Source: CALODL01 sp942492115 (GTDB lineage Bacteria > Planctomycetota > Phycisphaerae > UBA1845 > CAIVHJ01). From it: a stretch of 64,000 nucleotides of DNA. A program made the position numbers and the translations under genes. The notes beneath the pieces are model-generated. The model had not been told where the DNA came from. It made no database searches and saw only the letters and a program-made list of their open reading frames with translations. Every line of letters starts with the position of its first letter. The first letter of the stretch is position 1. The stretch is taken from NCBI GenBank assembly GCA_942492115.1, contig CALODL010000033.1:496001-560000 (forward strand). Reading direction: 5' to 3'. Positions 44,007 through 52,728 of the stretch are shown here, piece by piece.

Positions 44007-45437
44007 ATGACTTCTTCAACAGCACTCAGAGAATGGTCGGTCGATGACCTGTCCAGCGGTCACACGCTGGTGGGTGATCTGTGTGATGAACATGGCACCG
44101 TGCTCATTCGTAGTGGCGCCACCCTCGACGATGACGCGATCGGAGCGCTGCGTGCGCTCGGGCAGCGGACGTTCTACTCCGCGGACGTTCCCCCTGCTGA
44201 CCCACCGCCCGACATCACGACCCCTATCCAGCCCCACCGCGACCCGGTCATAGCTGTTCAGTCGTTGCGTAGCGGAATGCGCCTGGCGCACTCCATCTGC
44301 GATGAGCGCGGCGTCTTGTTGCTGGCAGCCAACACGATCGTGACGCCCCGCTTTCTGCAGTTGTTACGACGGCGCCACCTGACTCATGTCACCGTCCGGC
44401 GCCATGCCGACCCGGCCGTACCCACGGCGGTCCGTAACTTTGAAACATCGCTCACGCGACGGCTGGACAATCTGGTGTCGGAATTGACCACGCGCGGCGT
44501 ACACATGGCGACCACACCGTGGAGCCCGCGGGGCGTATTGAGTCACGACGCGCTGCACGAGCATGCGTTGAAGGAGGTGGACTCGTACAACGAGGGTGTG
44601 ATCTGTCTTGAAGACGGCGCCGACGATGTCCTGGCCGGCAAACCTCGAGCGTTGCGTGCCATAACAGACAACCTCACTTCGTTCATGGATTCGATTGCCC
44701 TTGACCTGGACATCATCCCGCACCTGCTGTCGCTGAAAGACATGGGCGACGACTATTTGTTCAACCATTGTCTCAACAGCAGCCTGTTGGCCATGACCAT
44801 GGCCACGCACATCGGATTTGACAAGAAAGCAGTGTGGCAGGTCGGCGTTACGGGCCTGCTCAATGACATCGGCATGCTCGAAATCGCCGACGACATTCGC
44901 AATGCACCGCGCCCGTTGAACACGGGAGAGTTCCTGGAGATGCAACGGCACCCCGTTCACACGGTCACCATACTCGGCAAGAACCGCGGCGTTGATCCCG
45001 TCGTGGCGTTTGCCGCCTATCAAGTGCATGAACGGTGTGATGGCAGCGGTTATCCGCGTGGCCGGCGCCGCGACGAGATCCACCCTTTTGCTCGTATTGT
45101 TGCCGTAGCAGACGCCTACAGTGCCATGACCTCTTCGCGACCATACCGGGATGCATTGCATGCTTACGATGCTGTCGATGCCATGCTCGCCCAGGCGCGT
45201 TTCGGCGGATTCGACACAACCGCCATGCGGGCGCTACTCGATTGCATCAGCCTCTATCCCATCGGTTCGACAGTCCGGTTGAGCAATGGTCAGATGGGCC
45301 GCGTGTACCGCAGCACCCCCGGACTGTATGATCGACCGGTGCTGGCCCTGGTCAACCACGACCGCTCCGACACCGGCCACATGATCGCACTCAACGAACA
45401 TCCAGATGTGAAAGTGGTCGGCGTCCTGCGCGAGTAG
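44007..45437 (+). CDS. HD-GYP-domain protein with a degenerate HD motif
   Basis: 476 residues, cytoplasmic. The N-terminal about 200 residues repeat a short unit (GHTLVGDLCDEHGTVLIRSGATLDDD and GMRLAHSICDERGVLLLAANTIVTP), a DUF3391-like lead common in HD-GYP proteins. The HD-GYP domain spans about 240-420 and keeps the later signature (VHERCDGSGYPRGRRRDEIHPFARIVAVADAYSAMTSSRPYR). The central HD is changed to ND in LLNDIGML, where active enzymes have LLHDIGK, and the first His of the HHExxDGxGYP motif is Val. HD-GYP enzymes hydrolyse cyclic di-GMP; here hydrolysis is doubtful and a binding or sensor role is more likely. A last short domain follows (about 425-475). It diverges from the GAP1/GTPase operon. 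Confidence 0.85.
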   Translation: MTSSTALREWSVDDLSSGHTLVGDLCDEHGTVLIRSGATLDDDAIGALRALGQRTFYSADVPPADPPPDITTPIQPHRDPVIAVQSLRSGMRLAHSICDERGVLLLAANTIVTPRFLQLLRRRHLTHVTVRRHADPAVPTAVRNFETSLTRRLDNLVSELTTRGVHMATTPWSPRGVLSHDALHEHALKEVDSYNEGVICLEDGADDVLAGKPRALRAITDNLTSFMDSIALDLDIIPHLLSLKDMGDDYLFNHCLNSSLLAMTMATHIGFDKKAVWQVGVTGLLNDIGMLEIADDIRNAPRPLNTGEFLEMQRHPVHTVTILGKNRGVDPVVAFAAYQVHERCDGSGYPRGRRRDEIHPFARIVAVADAYSAMTSSRPYRDALHAYDAVDAMLAQARFGGFDTTAMRALLDCISLYPIGSTVRLSNGQMGRVYRSTPGLYDRPVLALVNHDRSDTGHMIALNEHPDVKVVGVLRE

Positions 45438-45450
45438 GCGGGATCGGAAG

Positions 45451-47166
45451 TCAGTGACCAGCAGCCACGCCACCCTTGCGATCATCGCTGGCGGCCTGCC
45501 AGCCCCCCGTCGTTCGGCGAATCAATTGTACGACGCCGATCTCCTCGCGGGTCTGTAACCGATGACCACGATTGTGCAGCGCTGGAATCAGTTGCGGCAT
45601 TCCGCTGCGCGGCTCGGTCATCGCTGACTCCAGGAACAGCACATCGGGAAGCCATTGGTGGTGGATTCTGGGCGCTCCAATGGCCGTGGGTGCGTCGAGG
45701 TCGAACACCATGGTGTTGAGCAGAGCCTGCAGGGTCGCCGAGATGATGCGCGGGCCACCGGAGGCCCCGGCCACAGCAAAGACGCGGTTGTCCTGCTCCA
45801 GGACGATTGTTGGCGTCATGCTCGATAGCGGACGCTTGCCTGGAGCTGGCAGGTTGAGCAGTGACTGTTCGAGGCCAAAAGCGTTGGGCTCGCCCGGCCG
45901 GACCAGGAAATCATCCATTTCGTTGTTCAGGCAGAAACCAAATGGCATGGCGACGACGCGCGAACCGAACTCGAGGTTGATCGTTTCCGTGCAGGCCACG
46001 GCGTTCCCATGACGATCGACGACTGACAGGTGGCTGGTCCCGCCGCCCTCCAGGGCCGCCGTGCGCCGCCCATAGGCCGCCGGTGGATGCGTCGCTCGGG
46101 CATCGAACCGCTGGGCCCGCGACTTCAGGTAACCTGCGTCGAGCAAACGCGTGACGGGCACGTCAACGAATTCCGGATCGCCCAACCACGTGGCTCGATC
46201 GGCGAACGCGTGCTTCATCGCCTCGGCGATGAGATGGATGCGCTCATCACGACCGTCTGACATCAATGCCGGCCGATGGGTCTCGAGGAAGTGCATCATC
46301 TGAATGAGAGCGATGCCTCCACTCGACGGCAACGGCATGGTGACCAGGCGGCGCCCGAACGCTTCGGCCACCAGCGGCTGCACCGTGGTCACGCGGGCTG
46401 TGTGCAGATCTGCAATCGTCAACACACCGTGCGCGCCGGCCACCGCGGAAACGATCGCCTCGGCAACGGGGCCGTCATAAAACCCCGCGCGACCCTTTTG
46501 GGCGATGGCCTCCAGCGCCACGGCCTGTTCGGGGAGGCGGATCAGTGCCCCCACGACCGGATGGCCGTTGTTCGTGAAGCGTTGTTTGAGAAATGCCTGC
46601 CCCGGCGTCAGCGTGGGCTGTTCTTTCAGGAAACGGACCAGAGTCTGGGCGGCGAGCAGGCCGTGATGATCGAGGGGATAGCCCGCCCGGGCAACGCGAA
46701 TCGCCGGTGCCAACACCGCCTGACGATCGAGTGTCCCATAGGTGTCCAGGGCGTGCAGCAAGCCTGCGACGGTACCGGGAATGGCCACGGCGTGCCCGGA
46801 ATAGCGACTGGCGTGCGGTGCCAGAGTCTTGAAGTGTTCCGGTCCAACTGCAGCGGGCGCTCGTTCGCGATAATCCAACGCCACCGTTACGGGCCCCCGA
46901 CCCTCGTGATCGACGAGGTGGATGACCATGAAGCCCCCGCCCCCAATACCACAGGAATAGGGTCTGACGACAGACAGACAAAAACTGGTGGCCACGGCCG
47001 CGTCGATCGCATTACCACCCTGCTCGAGCATCTCGAGTCCGGCCTGTGAAGCCAGGGGGTGGTCTGCGGCAACAGCGCCTTGCGCGTACGTGGGAATCGA
47101 TGAAGCGGGTTCAAGACCCGGCGCACAGCTGGCGGCGCTCAGGACAAGGCTCAGCACACAAATCAT
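45451..47166 (-). CDS. ggt: Gamma-glutamyltransferase
   Basis: 571 residues with a lipoprotein-type signal (MICVLSLVLSAASC, lipidated Cys14). The large subunit starts with AADHPLASQAGLEMLEQGGNAIDAAVA, contains YRERAP and ends before GGGTSHLSVVDRHGNAVA, where the Thr of GGTSH is the autoprocessing site and catalytic nucleophile. The small subunit includes NLEFGSRVVAMPFGFCLNNEMDDF and PSSMTPTIV. The enzyme cleaves gamma-glutamyl bonds of glutathione and related peptides and transfers the glutamyl group. It is the last gene of a three-gene operon; its ATG overlaps the stop of the AstE-like gene by four bases. Membrane-tethered, acting outside the cytoplasm. It ends within 14 bases of the convergent HD-GYP stop. 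Confidence 0.93.
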   Translation of the reverse strand: MICVLSLVLSAASCAPGLEPASSIPTYAQGAVAADHPLASQAGLEMLEQGGNAIDAAVATSFCLSVVRPYSCGIGGGGFMVIHLVDHEGRGPVTVALDYRERAPAAVGPEHFKTLAPHASRYSGHAVAIPGTVAGLLHALDTYGTLDRQAVLAPAIRVARAGYPLDHHGLLAAQTLVRFLKEQPTLTPGQAFLKQRFTNNGHPVVGALIRLPEQAVALEAIAQKGRAGFYDGPVAEAIVSAVAGAHGVLTIADLHTARVTTVQPLVAEAFGRRLVTMPLPSSGGIALIQMMHFLETHRPALMSDGRDERIHLIAEAMKHAFADRATWLGDPEFVDVPVTRLLDAGYLKSRAQRFDARATHPPAAYGRRTAALEGGGTSHLSVVDRHGNAVACTETINLEFGSRVVAMPFGFCLNNEMDDFLVRPGEPNAFGLEQSLLNLPAPGKRPLSSMTPTIVLEQDNRVFAVAGASGGPRIISATLQALLNTMVFDLDAPTAIGAPRIHHQWLPDVLFLESAMTEPRSGMPQLIPALHNRGHRLQTREEIGVVQLIRRTTGGWQAASDDRKGGVAAGH

Positions 47167-48326
47167 GAGATGGTGTCCCGGTCGATGTCGTGGGCTCTGC
47201 GGCTGAAGACCATGTAGTGGTCGTCGCCTTCACGATAGCGGTAGCCCAACAGATGAAAGAGGTCGAGGACCAGCCACCGCGCAACGCGGCGATTGGCGAT
47301 CACATGGTAGCGGCGGTGCGGATCCCGGCGAACGCCGGGCAACCAATGAACGAGCGCGGGCAGGTGCACCTGGCGCAACACCGTCGACAACCACAGCCAG
47401 TGGTTCTCGATACGCGTCGCCAGAAAGAAGCCATCGCCGCCCAGTTCCTGATACAGCGGCATGAGGACCCGTGCACGACGCGGAGCGCGAATGTCGCCAT
47501 TGCGATCACTGGCCAGGAGCTCGCCCGCCTCGACCGGGCGGAAATTCTCGTAGCCCGCGACCATCCGGAAGCCGTCGTCCGCGCGCACCGGATGATAGTG
47601 GCGGACCTCCATGAAGCGCGGTAACTCGCCCGCCTCGGCATCGAGGACCCTGTAAGCGGCATGGACTTCTTCACGGTCGGCAGGCACGATGCCGGCGCCA
47701 GCCAGCGCCAACCATAACGCTGCCTCCGCACAATCGACGGCTTCCACCGCGTCGTGCTGTCCGGCCTCGAAACCGATGGTCACGGCCCCACGACTGTTGA
47801 GATAGTCCGTCACCGTTCCACCGATGCACTCCTCGAGGCCGAGGACCCGCGGGACCGGTAGATTGCCGGCAAAACGACGATTGGCCAGACTGTCGCCAAT
47901 CACTGCAAACGGGGCGGTGTCGGACGAAGTCGTGTGCAAATCAAGAACGAACCACGGACCCTTGTGCTGCGCCAGGCAGCCGTCAATGGCGCTGAGCAGC
48001 GCATGCATCTCACGGTCTTCGCAGGTGGCGTGGCGTCCGGCGCGTACATCAGCCATGCGTCGGGGCGTCCAGGCGCGATTGAGATCCTCATCGCAGAACC
48101 GCTCGCGCCTGTCCAGGGCGCTCAGGTTGCACGCCAGAACAACGAGACGTCCGCTCAGAGGCACGTCTGCGTCGATCAGCCGCTGGTGCACGCGCCGCGC
48201 CGCCAGGACTCCGGCAGGCTCGTTGCCGTGCATGGCTGACAGGCAGATGAGCAGTGGGCCAGGGCCCTGGCCGAGGTCGGTGATGATTCGTTCGACCCCC
48301 TCAGGCCATACGGACAGGGCGCTCAT
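47163..48326 (-). CDS. AstE/aspartoacylase-family zinc deacylase with C-terminal extension
   Basis: Start at ATG 48326: GGAGG seven bases upstream and an ATGA overlap with the upstream gene's stop. The first about 220 residues match the succinylglutamate desuccinylase/aspartoacylase family, zinc carboxypeptidase fold: the zinc-binding HGNE in SAMHGNEPAGVLAARRV, the WFVLDLHTTSSDTAPF block with the third ligand His, and a likely catalytic Glu in GFEAGQ. The last about 165 residues form an extension that I do not recognise (from VRHYHPVRADDGFRMVAGYENF). The family removes acyl or amino-acyl groups from alpha-amino acids. Its place between a gamma-glutamyl ligase and ggt suggests a gamma-glutamyl or N-acyl amino acid substrate, but this is inferred. 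Confidence 0.85.
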   Translation of the reverse strand: MSALSVWPEGVERIITDLGQGPGPLLICLSAMHGNEPAGVLAARRVHQRLIDADVPLSGRLVVLACNLSALDRRERFCDEDLNRAWTPRRMADVRAGRHATCEDREMHALLSAIDGCLAQHKGPWFVLDLHTTSSDTAPFAVIGDSLANRRFAGNLPVPRVLGLEECIGGTVTDYLNSRGAVTIGFEAGQHDAVEAVDCAEAALWLALAGAGIVPADREEVHAAYRVLDAEAGELPRFMEVRHYHPVRADDGFRMVAGYENFRPVEAGELLASDRNGDIRAPRRARVLMPLYQELGGDGFFLATRIENHWLWLSTVLRQVHLPALVHWLPGVRRDPHRRYHVIANRRVARWLVLDLFHLLGYRYREGDDHYMVFSRRAHDIDRDTIS

Positions 48327-50245
48327 GGGGCGTCCTCCCGTAGCTGGTCCTCGAGCATCTGGGCTGCGATATTCATGAAATCGGCCTCGGTTACGATACC
48401 CACGAGCCGCTGGTCGTCGACGACCGGCAGGCACGCGACGTGCGCATGCCGCATGACGGCGATCGCCTCCAGCGTCGGCGTGTCGGGTGTGACCGTGATC
48501 GGATCAGCTTGCATGATCACCTTGGCAGACACCGGGTCGCCCTTGCCATGAGGCAAGTCGTGTGCCAGAAACCGCAGCAGTTGGCGATATGAGATCAGGC
48601 CGATCAGCCGCTGGTTGTCATCCTCCACCGGAACGTGGCGGACTCGTTCCCAGTCCATGACGCTGGCCACCAGATCGATGACTTCGTCTTCGTGGACGCT
48701 GAATACATCGGTGGTCATGTACTGCTCGACCCGCAGGTAGGACTTCTGCCAGGCCCCGGCTTCGGACATATTGGCCAGTGACCATGTATGGACCGGCGCA
48801 TTGTTGCGTTGTCGGTTGTACGTCGCGGCGGTGACAGCGCACAAACGCTCCGTACGGGTACCGCGGCCATCGAGACCGTTCAGCGAATCGACCAACCACT
48901 GGGAACCCGTGCGACCCGCTGCAACCCGTTCCTCGATGATGCCCAGATAGCGATCGATATCTCCCGAATCGACCTTGGCCGCCGCCAACCCATTGCGTGC
49001 GATCGGCAGGAGTTGCTTGCAGATCAGCTCCGAGGCAGCCACGCGTTGCCCGCCGATCCACATCAAGCGCGTATCGAGTCCAAATTTGGCAGCGGCGATG
49101 AAATTGGTCTTGGCGTCGTCGAAATCCAGTTTCCTGGTGATGTCTCCGTGTTCTTCGCACAATCCACTGATGAGGCCGAACCACAGAGCCGCATTCGCAA
49201 TCTCGTCGACCACGGTCGGCCCGGACGGCAACACACGGTTCTCGATGCGCAAGTGAGCCTTGCCTTCGCAGATACCGTAGCAGGGCCGCATCCAGCGGTA
49301 GACCGTCCCATTGTGCAGTTGCAGGGCCTGCAGCTTCGGCGCCTTCCCCGAAGCCAGGACACTGAAGGGTTCCTCATCGATCTTCATGGCCAGCACCGAG
49401 CGGAACCGCGCGATGTCCTCGCGGAAGATCTCGGAGACCGAGTCGCGCAGCCAGCCATTTCCGAAGCGCACACGGCCGCGTCGATCCGACAATTGGGCCG
49501 TTGTCGGCCGGGTGTCGACGGCTTGCTCGAACAGGGCAATGCGGGTCTCACGCCACAGTCGCCGACCGAACAACAAGGGCGAGTTGGTCGCCGCGGCCAG
49601 TACGGGTGCGGCAACGGCCTGAGCGATGTTGTAGAGTGCGGCGAATTCTTCCGGGCCCACCTGGAAATGGAATTGACACGATGTGTTACAGGCCTCGAGC
49701 ATCACGGAATCGTGTTGCACGACGATCTCGTCCGTTCCGCTGAAACGCAGCTCGAATGCGGTTCCACGCAACTGACGGAGGGCATCATTGAGTGCACGGT
49801 AGCGTGGCAACGGTGTAAGGTTATCGAGCCCCAGATCGGTTTGTCGTATGGTCGGGAGCGTGCCGGTGAGGAGCACCTTGATCCCGGCCACATTGGCCAG
49901 CTCTTGGGCACGCTCGACGCGCGACTGCATCGAATGTTCGAGCTGGCGCAGACAATCACCGCCGAACATCAGAGGAGGTACATTGAACTCCAGGTTGAAG
50001 CGGGCCAACTCGGTGGTGAACGTTTCGTCGGAGAGGGCGTCGAGAAGCTCCATCGCAACAGGCGCAGGACGCCAGGCCGCATCGACCAGGACCAGTTCCT
50101 GCTCGGCGCCGATTCGGCGGACGCCCGTCTCGAGGCACCCCTCGGACAGCATGTGCTCCAGCGCTCTGAGATCGTTCAGCAGCGCTTTGGTGAACAAGCG
50201 GCGTTGTTTGGGATCGGTGCGATCCACGACATCCTGGTGACCCAT
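48323..50245 (-). CDS. Glutamate-cysteine ligase-family (GCS2) protein fused to CBS pair
   Basis: Start at ATG 50245: GGAGG nine bases upstream; ATG 50269 is not preceded by such a site. Residues about 30-400 are a GCS2-type carboxylate-amine ligase: GAEQELVLVD, the NLEFNVPPLMFGGDCLRQLEHSM block and FQFHFQVGP-like ASCQFHFQVGPEEFA and RIENRVLPSGPTVVDEIAN. A helical region follows, then two CBS domains at about 500-635 (MTTDVFSVHEDEVIDLVASVMDWERV and ADPITVTPDTPTLEAIAVMRHAHVACLPVV), the usual adenine-nucleotide-sensing pair. Known: GCS2 relatives make gamma-glutamyl peptides with ATP. Inferred: ligation gated by energy charge. It is the first gene of the operon and its stop overlaps the next start. 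Confidence 0.85.
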   Translation of the reverse strand: MGHQDVVDRTDPKQRRLFTKALLNDLRALEHMLSEGCLETGVRRIGAEQELVLVDAAWRPAPVAMELLDALSDETFTTELARFNLEFNVPPLMFGGDCLRQLEHSMQSRVERAQELANVAGIKVLLTGTLPTIRQTDLGLDNLTPLPRYRALNDALRQLRGTAFELRFSGTDEIVVQHDSVMLEACNTSCQFHFQVGPEEFAALYNIAQAVAAPVLAAATNSPLLFGRRLWRETRIALFEQAVDTRPTTAQLSDRRGRVRFGNGWLRDSVSEIFREDIARFRSVLAMKIDEEPFSVLASGKAPKLQALQLHNGTVYRWMRPCYGICEGKAHLRIENRVLPSGPTVVDEIANAALWFGLISGLCEEHGDITRKLDFDDAKTNFIAAAKFGLDTRLMWIGGQRVAASELICKQLLPIARNGLAAAKVDSGDIDRYLGIIEERVAAGRTGSQWLVDSLNGLDGRGTRTERLCAVTAATYNRQRNNAPVHTWSLANMSEAGAWQKSYLRVEQYMTTDVFSVHEDEVIDLVASVMDWERVRHVPVEDDNQRLIGLISYRQLLRFLAHDLPHGKGDPVSAKVIMQADPITVTPDTPTLEAIAVMRHAHVACLPVVDDQRLVGIVTEADFMNIAAQMLEDQLREDAP

Positions 50246-50414
50246 AGGCGGGTGCCTCCAGTCCGTCATTGTATGGTGTGGGGCAGGCCCCTGTCACGGA
50301 CCCAACGAGGCGGCTTGCGCCCGCGCGTGAATTAACACAACGACAACGTCATTTGACGCAGTCGCGAGCCCCAGCTGAGAGAAACTCACAGCAGGCCACC
50401 CGGAACAAGGTGGA

Positions 50415-52412
50415 TCACGGCATCCGGCGGCGCACGCCCCGACCACGCATGAGCATCAAGCCGAGCATGATTATGCTCAGGCTCACGCCTCCGGTACCAC
50501 CACAGCCCAGCCCGCAGGCCAGTCCCATCGGCGGGGCCGGATCGTCCTGCGACGCGTCCGACAGGCATGGCTCGATGGCGTCGTCCTGGCAGGCGTCACC
50601 GATGCCGTTGCCATCACTGTCTTCCTGGCTCGCGCTGCACAGACCGAACGCCGTCCCGCTGATGCCGCGATCGTCTCCCACGATACAGTCACAGTCCATG
50701 TCGGTTGCACACCCGCGTCCAATGTCGCCGACGACGCAGCTGCCCAGCTCAACCGCGTTGGGCACGTCCGGGCAATTGTCCATACAATCTGCAAGACCGT
50801 CCGCGTCGGTGTCCTCATCGGAAACGCCACACCCGCAGGGTCCGGCTGCGGTCTTGGCAGCATCATCGGGGCAGTCATCCTCACAATCCAGCGTGCCGTC
50901 GCTGTCGCGATCGGCATCGGCCACACCACATCCACATACACCGGGAGCGGCCTTGGTCTCATCGTCGGGGCACTGATCGGCACAGTCCGGGGTACCATCG
51001 CGATCGGAATCGAGATCCGAAATGCCGCAACCGCACGCACCGGCAGAATCCTTGTCCACGTCATCGGGGCAACCGTCGGTATCGTTCAGCTCGCCGTCAC
51101 CGTCACGATCGAGGTCACAGACATCGCCGATGCCGTCGTTGTCCTGATCGTCCTGATTCAAACTGCAGCGATCGCCCGCTGGGCATGGTTCGTCCGCCGT
51201 GCATCCCATTCTGGACACGACGCACGTCCCGGCATCGGGACCATTGGGCACGCGTTGACAGTTGTCCATGCTCGTCGGGATCCCATCCGCATCGAGGTCT
51301 CCCAAAGCAGGAGACACGCCACCGCCGCCGACACCCGCTGCAGCGCCTCCCCCTCCCGGGTTACCACCACCGCATCCCGGGGTGGCGTCCCCGGTGCACA
51401 CGCCGGCACTGCACACGTCATTGATCGTGCACCCGTTGCCATCGTCGCACGCGTCCCCGTCGAGGGGTGTGATGATGCAGTCGCCGTCGTCGCAGGCATC
51501 CACCGTACACGGGTTGTTGTCGTTGCAGTCGCCGTCGGTGTCGCAGCAACCGGAGACGGGCGAAGTCCTGCAGGAATTGTCCTCACAGGTGTTTTCCGTG
51601 CAGTCGTTGCCATCCTGGCAATCGTTGGGCGACGTACAACACCCGGGCAGCGATGTATTCTGACAGGTACCGCTGACACACTGATCATCCGTACAGGGAT
51701 CGTTATCGTTGCACCCGTTGTCACTGGCGCAACAGCCCGGAATGGGCGTGAATACGCACGCATTGTTGACGCACGCATCGGACGTGCATGAACTGCCATC
51801 GTCACACGCGTTGGACGACATGCAGCACGATCCATCAGGCGTATTCTCGCACACGCCGCCGACACACTGGTCGTCGGTACATGGATTGTTATCGTTACAG
51901 CCGTTGTCACTGGAACAGCCCGCGTCGCTGCACGGCCCTGCATCCTGAACACCCAGAACGAAGGTATTTCCCAGGCCGTCCCGCGTATTGTCGTTGACGT
52001 TAATGGTCAATGGCGTGGGGCCGCCCGCACTGATGTTACCGCCGCCCGTATCGACACCGAAGAAGCACCAGCCGCTCAGCGTCAGCGTGATGCGGTAGCG
52101 GCCTTCGGACAACTGGACATCGAAGATGCCCGGCGACTGGCCATCGGCAGACGTCATCGTGGGAAACTGGCCCGGTGTGCCGTTGATGCCCTCGATGAGT
52201 ACGCTGACGTTGGCGATACCGCTGAACAACGGGTCTGCCGTGTCGCTGAAGACGAGACCGCCGACCCTGAAGCAGTCGTTCGGACACGACACGTCGTTCT
52301 CGCCGGTGTCGCACGTGCCGTTGCTGTTACATGACTGACCGTGGGCGGCCGTCCCAATTGCGCCGCACAGTGCGACATAGACCACGGCCCGTAGTGCGTT
52401 GTTCAATCTCAT
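50415..52412 (-). CDS. Giant cysteine-rich surface protein with thrombospondin type-3-like repeats and C-terminal sorting signal
   Basis: Start at ATG 52412, where a signal peptide begins (MRLNNALRAVVYVALCGAIG, ending AAHGQ); a GGAG lies nine bases upstream. Order: a short CxxNGTCDTGE unit; a CnaB-like domain (VGGLVFSDTADPLFSGIANVSVLIEG); short cysteine repeats (CNDNNPCTDDQC and relatives) up to about residue 330; a Gly-rich spacer; thrombospondin type-3-like repeats with calcium loops (DLDRDGDGELNDTDGCPDD, PGVCGCGVADADRDSDGTLDC); and the end ACGLGCGGTGG, a hydrophobic segment (VSLSIIMLGLMLM) and RGRGVRRR. The end resembles a cell-surface sorting signal. The gene is the 3' member of a four-gene array of relatives on the same strand. 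Inferred to be anchored on the cell surface. Confidence 0.85.
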   Translation of the reverse strand: MRLNNALRAVVYVALCGAIGTAAHGQSCNSNGTCDTGENDVSCPNDCFRVGGLVFSDTADPLFSGIANVSVLIEGINGTPGQFPTMTSADGQSPGIFDVQLSEGRYRITLTLSGWCFFGVDTGGGNISAGGPTPLTINVNDNTRDGLGNTFVLGVQDAGPCSDAGCSSDNGCNDNNPCTDDQCVGGVCENTPDGSCCMSSNACDDGSSCTSDACVNNACVFTPIPGCCASDNGCNDNDPCTDDQCVSGTCQNTSLPGCCTSPNDCQDGNDCTENTCEDNSCRTSPVSGCCDTDGDCNDNNPCTVDACDDGDCIITPLDGDACDDGNGCTINDVCSAGVCTGDATPGCGGGNPGGGGAAAGVGGGGVSPALGDLDADGIPTSMDNCQRVPNGPDAGTCVVSRMGCTADEPCPAGDRCSLNQDDQDNDGIGDVCDLDRDGDGELNDTDGCPDDVDKDSAGACGCGISDLDSDRDGTPDCADQCPDDETKAAPGVCGCGVADADRDSDGTLDCEDDCPDDAAKTAAGPCGCGVSDEDTDADGLADCMDNCPDVPNAVELGSCVVGDIGRGCATDMDCDCIVGDDRGISGTAFGLCSASQEDSDGNGIGDACQDDAIEPCLSDASQDDPAPPMGLACGLGCGGTGGVSLSIIMLGLMLMRGRGVRRRMP

Positions 52413-52728
52413 CACGTCTGGCTCCGGTTTCGTATTGACCCCGCGCCGCGGCCCAGGAGGGCGGCACAGCACCCCGCTGTGGGTGTGCACGGGGTTTTGA
52501 GTGGGGAAGCCCCGGATGACGATCGCAGTGCGCGCGTCAGTGGGCGTGTATCCCCGGATGTTGCGTAAAAACCCGCGGGACAGTGTACACGATCCGGGCC
52601 GGGAAATCAGCCACCCCCGATGGCCCGCGATCCGGGGCCCCTCCGGCGATCGGCGCATGCAAAAGGCCCGCCGACCGGACGACCAGGCGTCCGGCCAACG
52701 GGCCTCGGTTGAACAGCGGGTTGCGGTC
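52413..52728. other. Intergenic region between two array genes
   Basis: About 315 bases. It contains the terminator of the upstream array gene (52658-52706) and, presumably, the promoter and 5' UTR of the next one. An in-frame extension of the downstream gene's reading frame covers much of it but carries no recognisable sequence. Confidence 0.6.
52658..52706 (-). terminator. Intrinsic terminator of the gene at 52729-56388
   Basis: AGGCCCG and CGGGCCT pair across a second strong stem (CCGGACG with CGTCCGG). On the minus strand the hairpin is followed by TTTTGC. Confidence 0.75.

Noticed and set aside
48788..50335. Plus-strand open frame of 515 codons opposite the GCS2 gene
   Set aside because: It mirrors a well-supported ligase/CBS gene and has no recognisable sequence.
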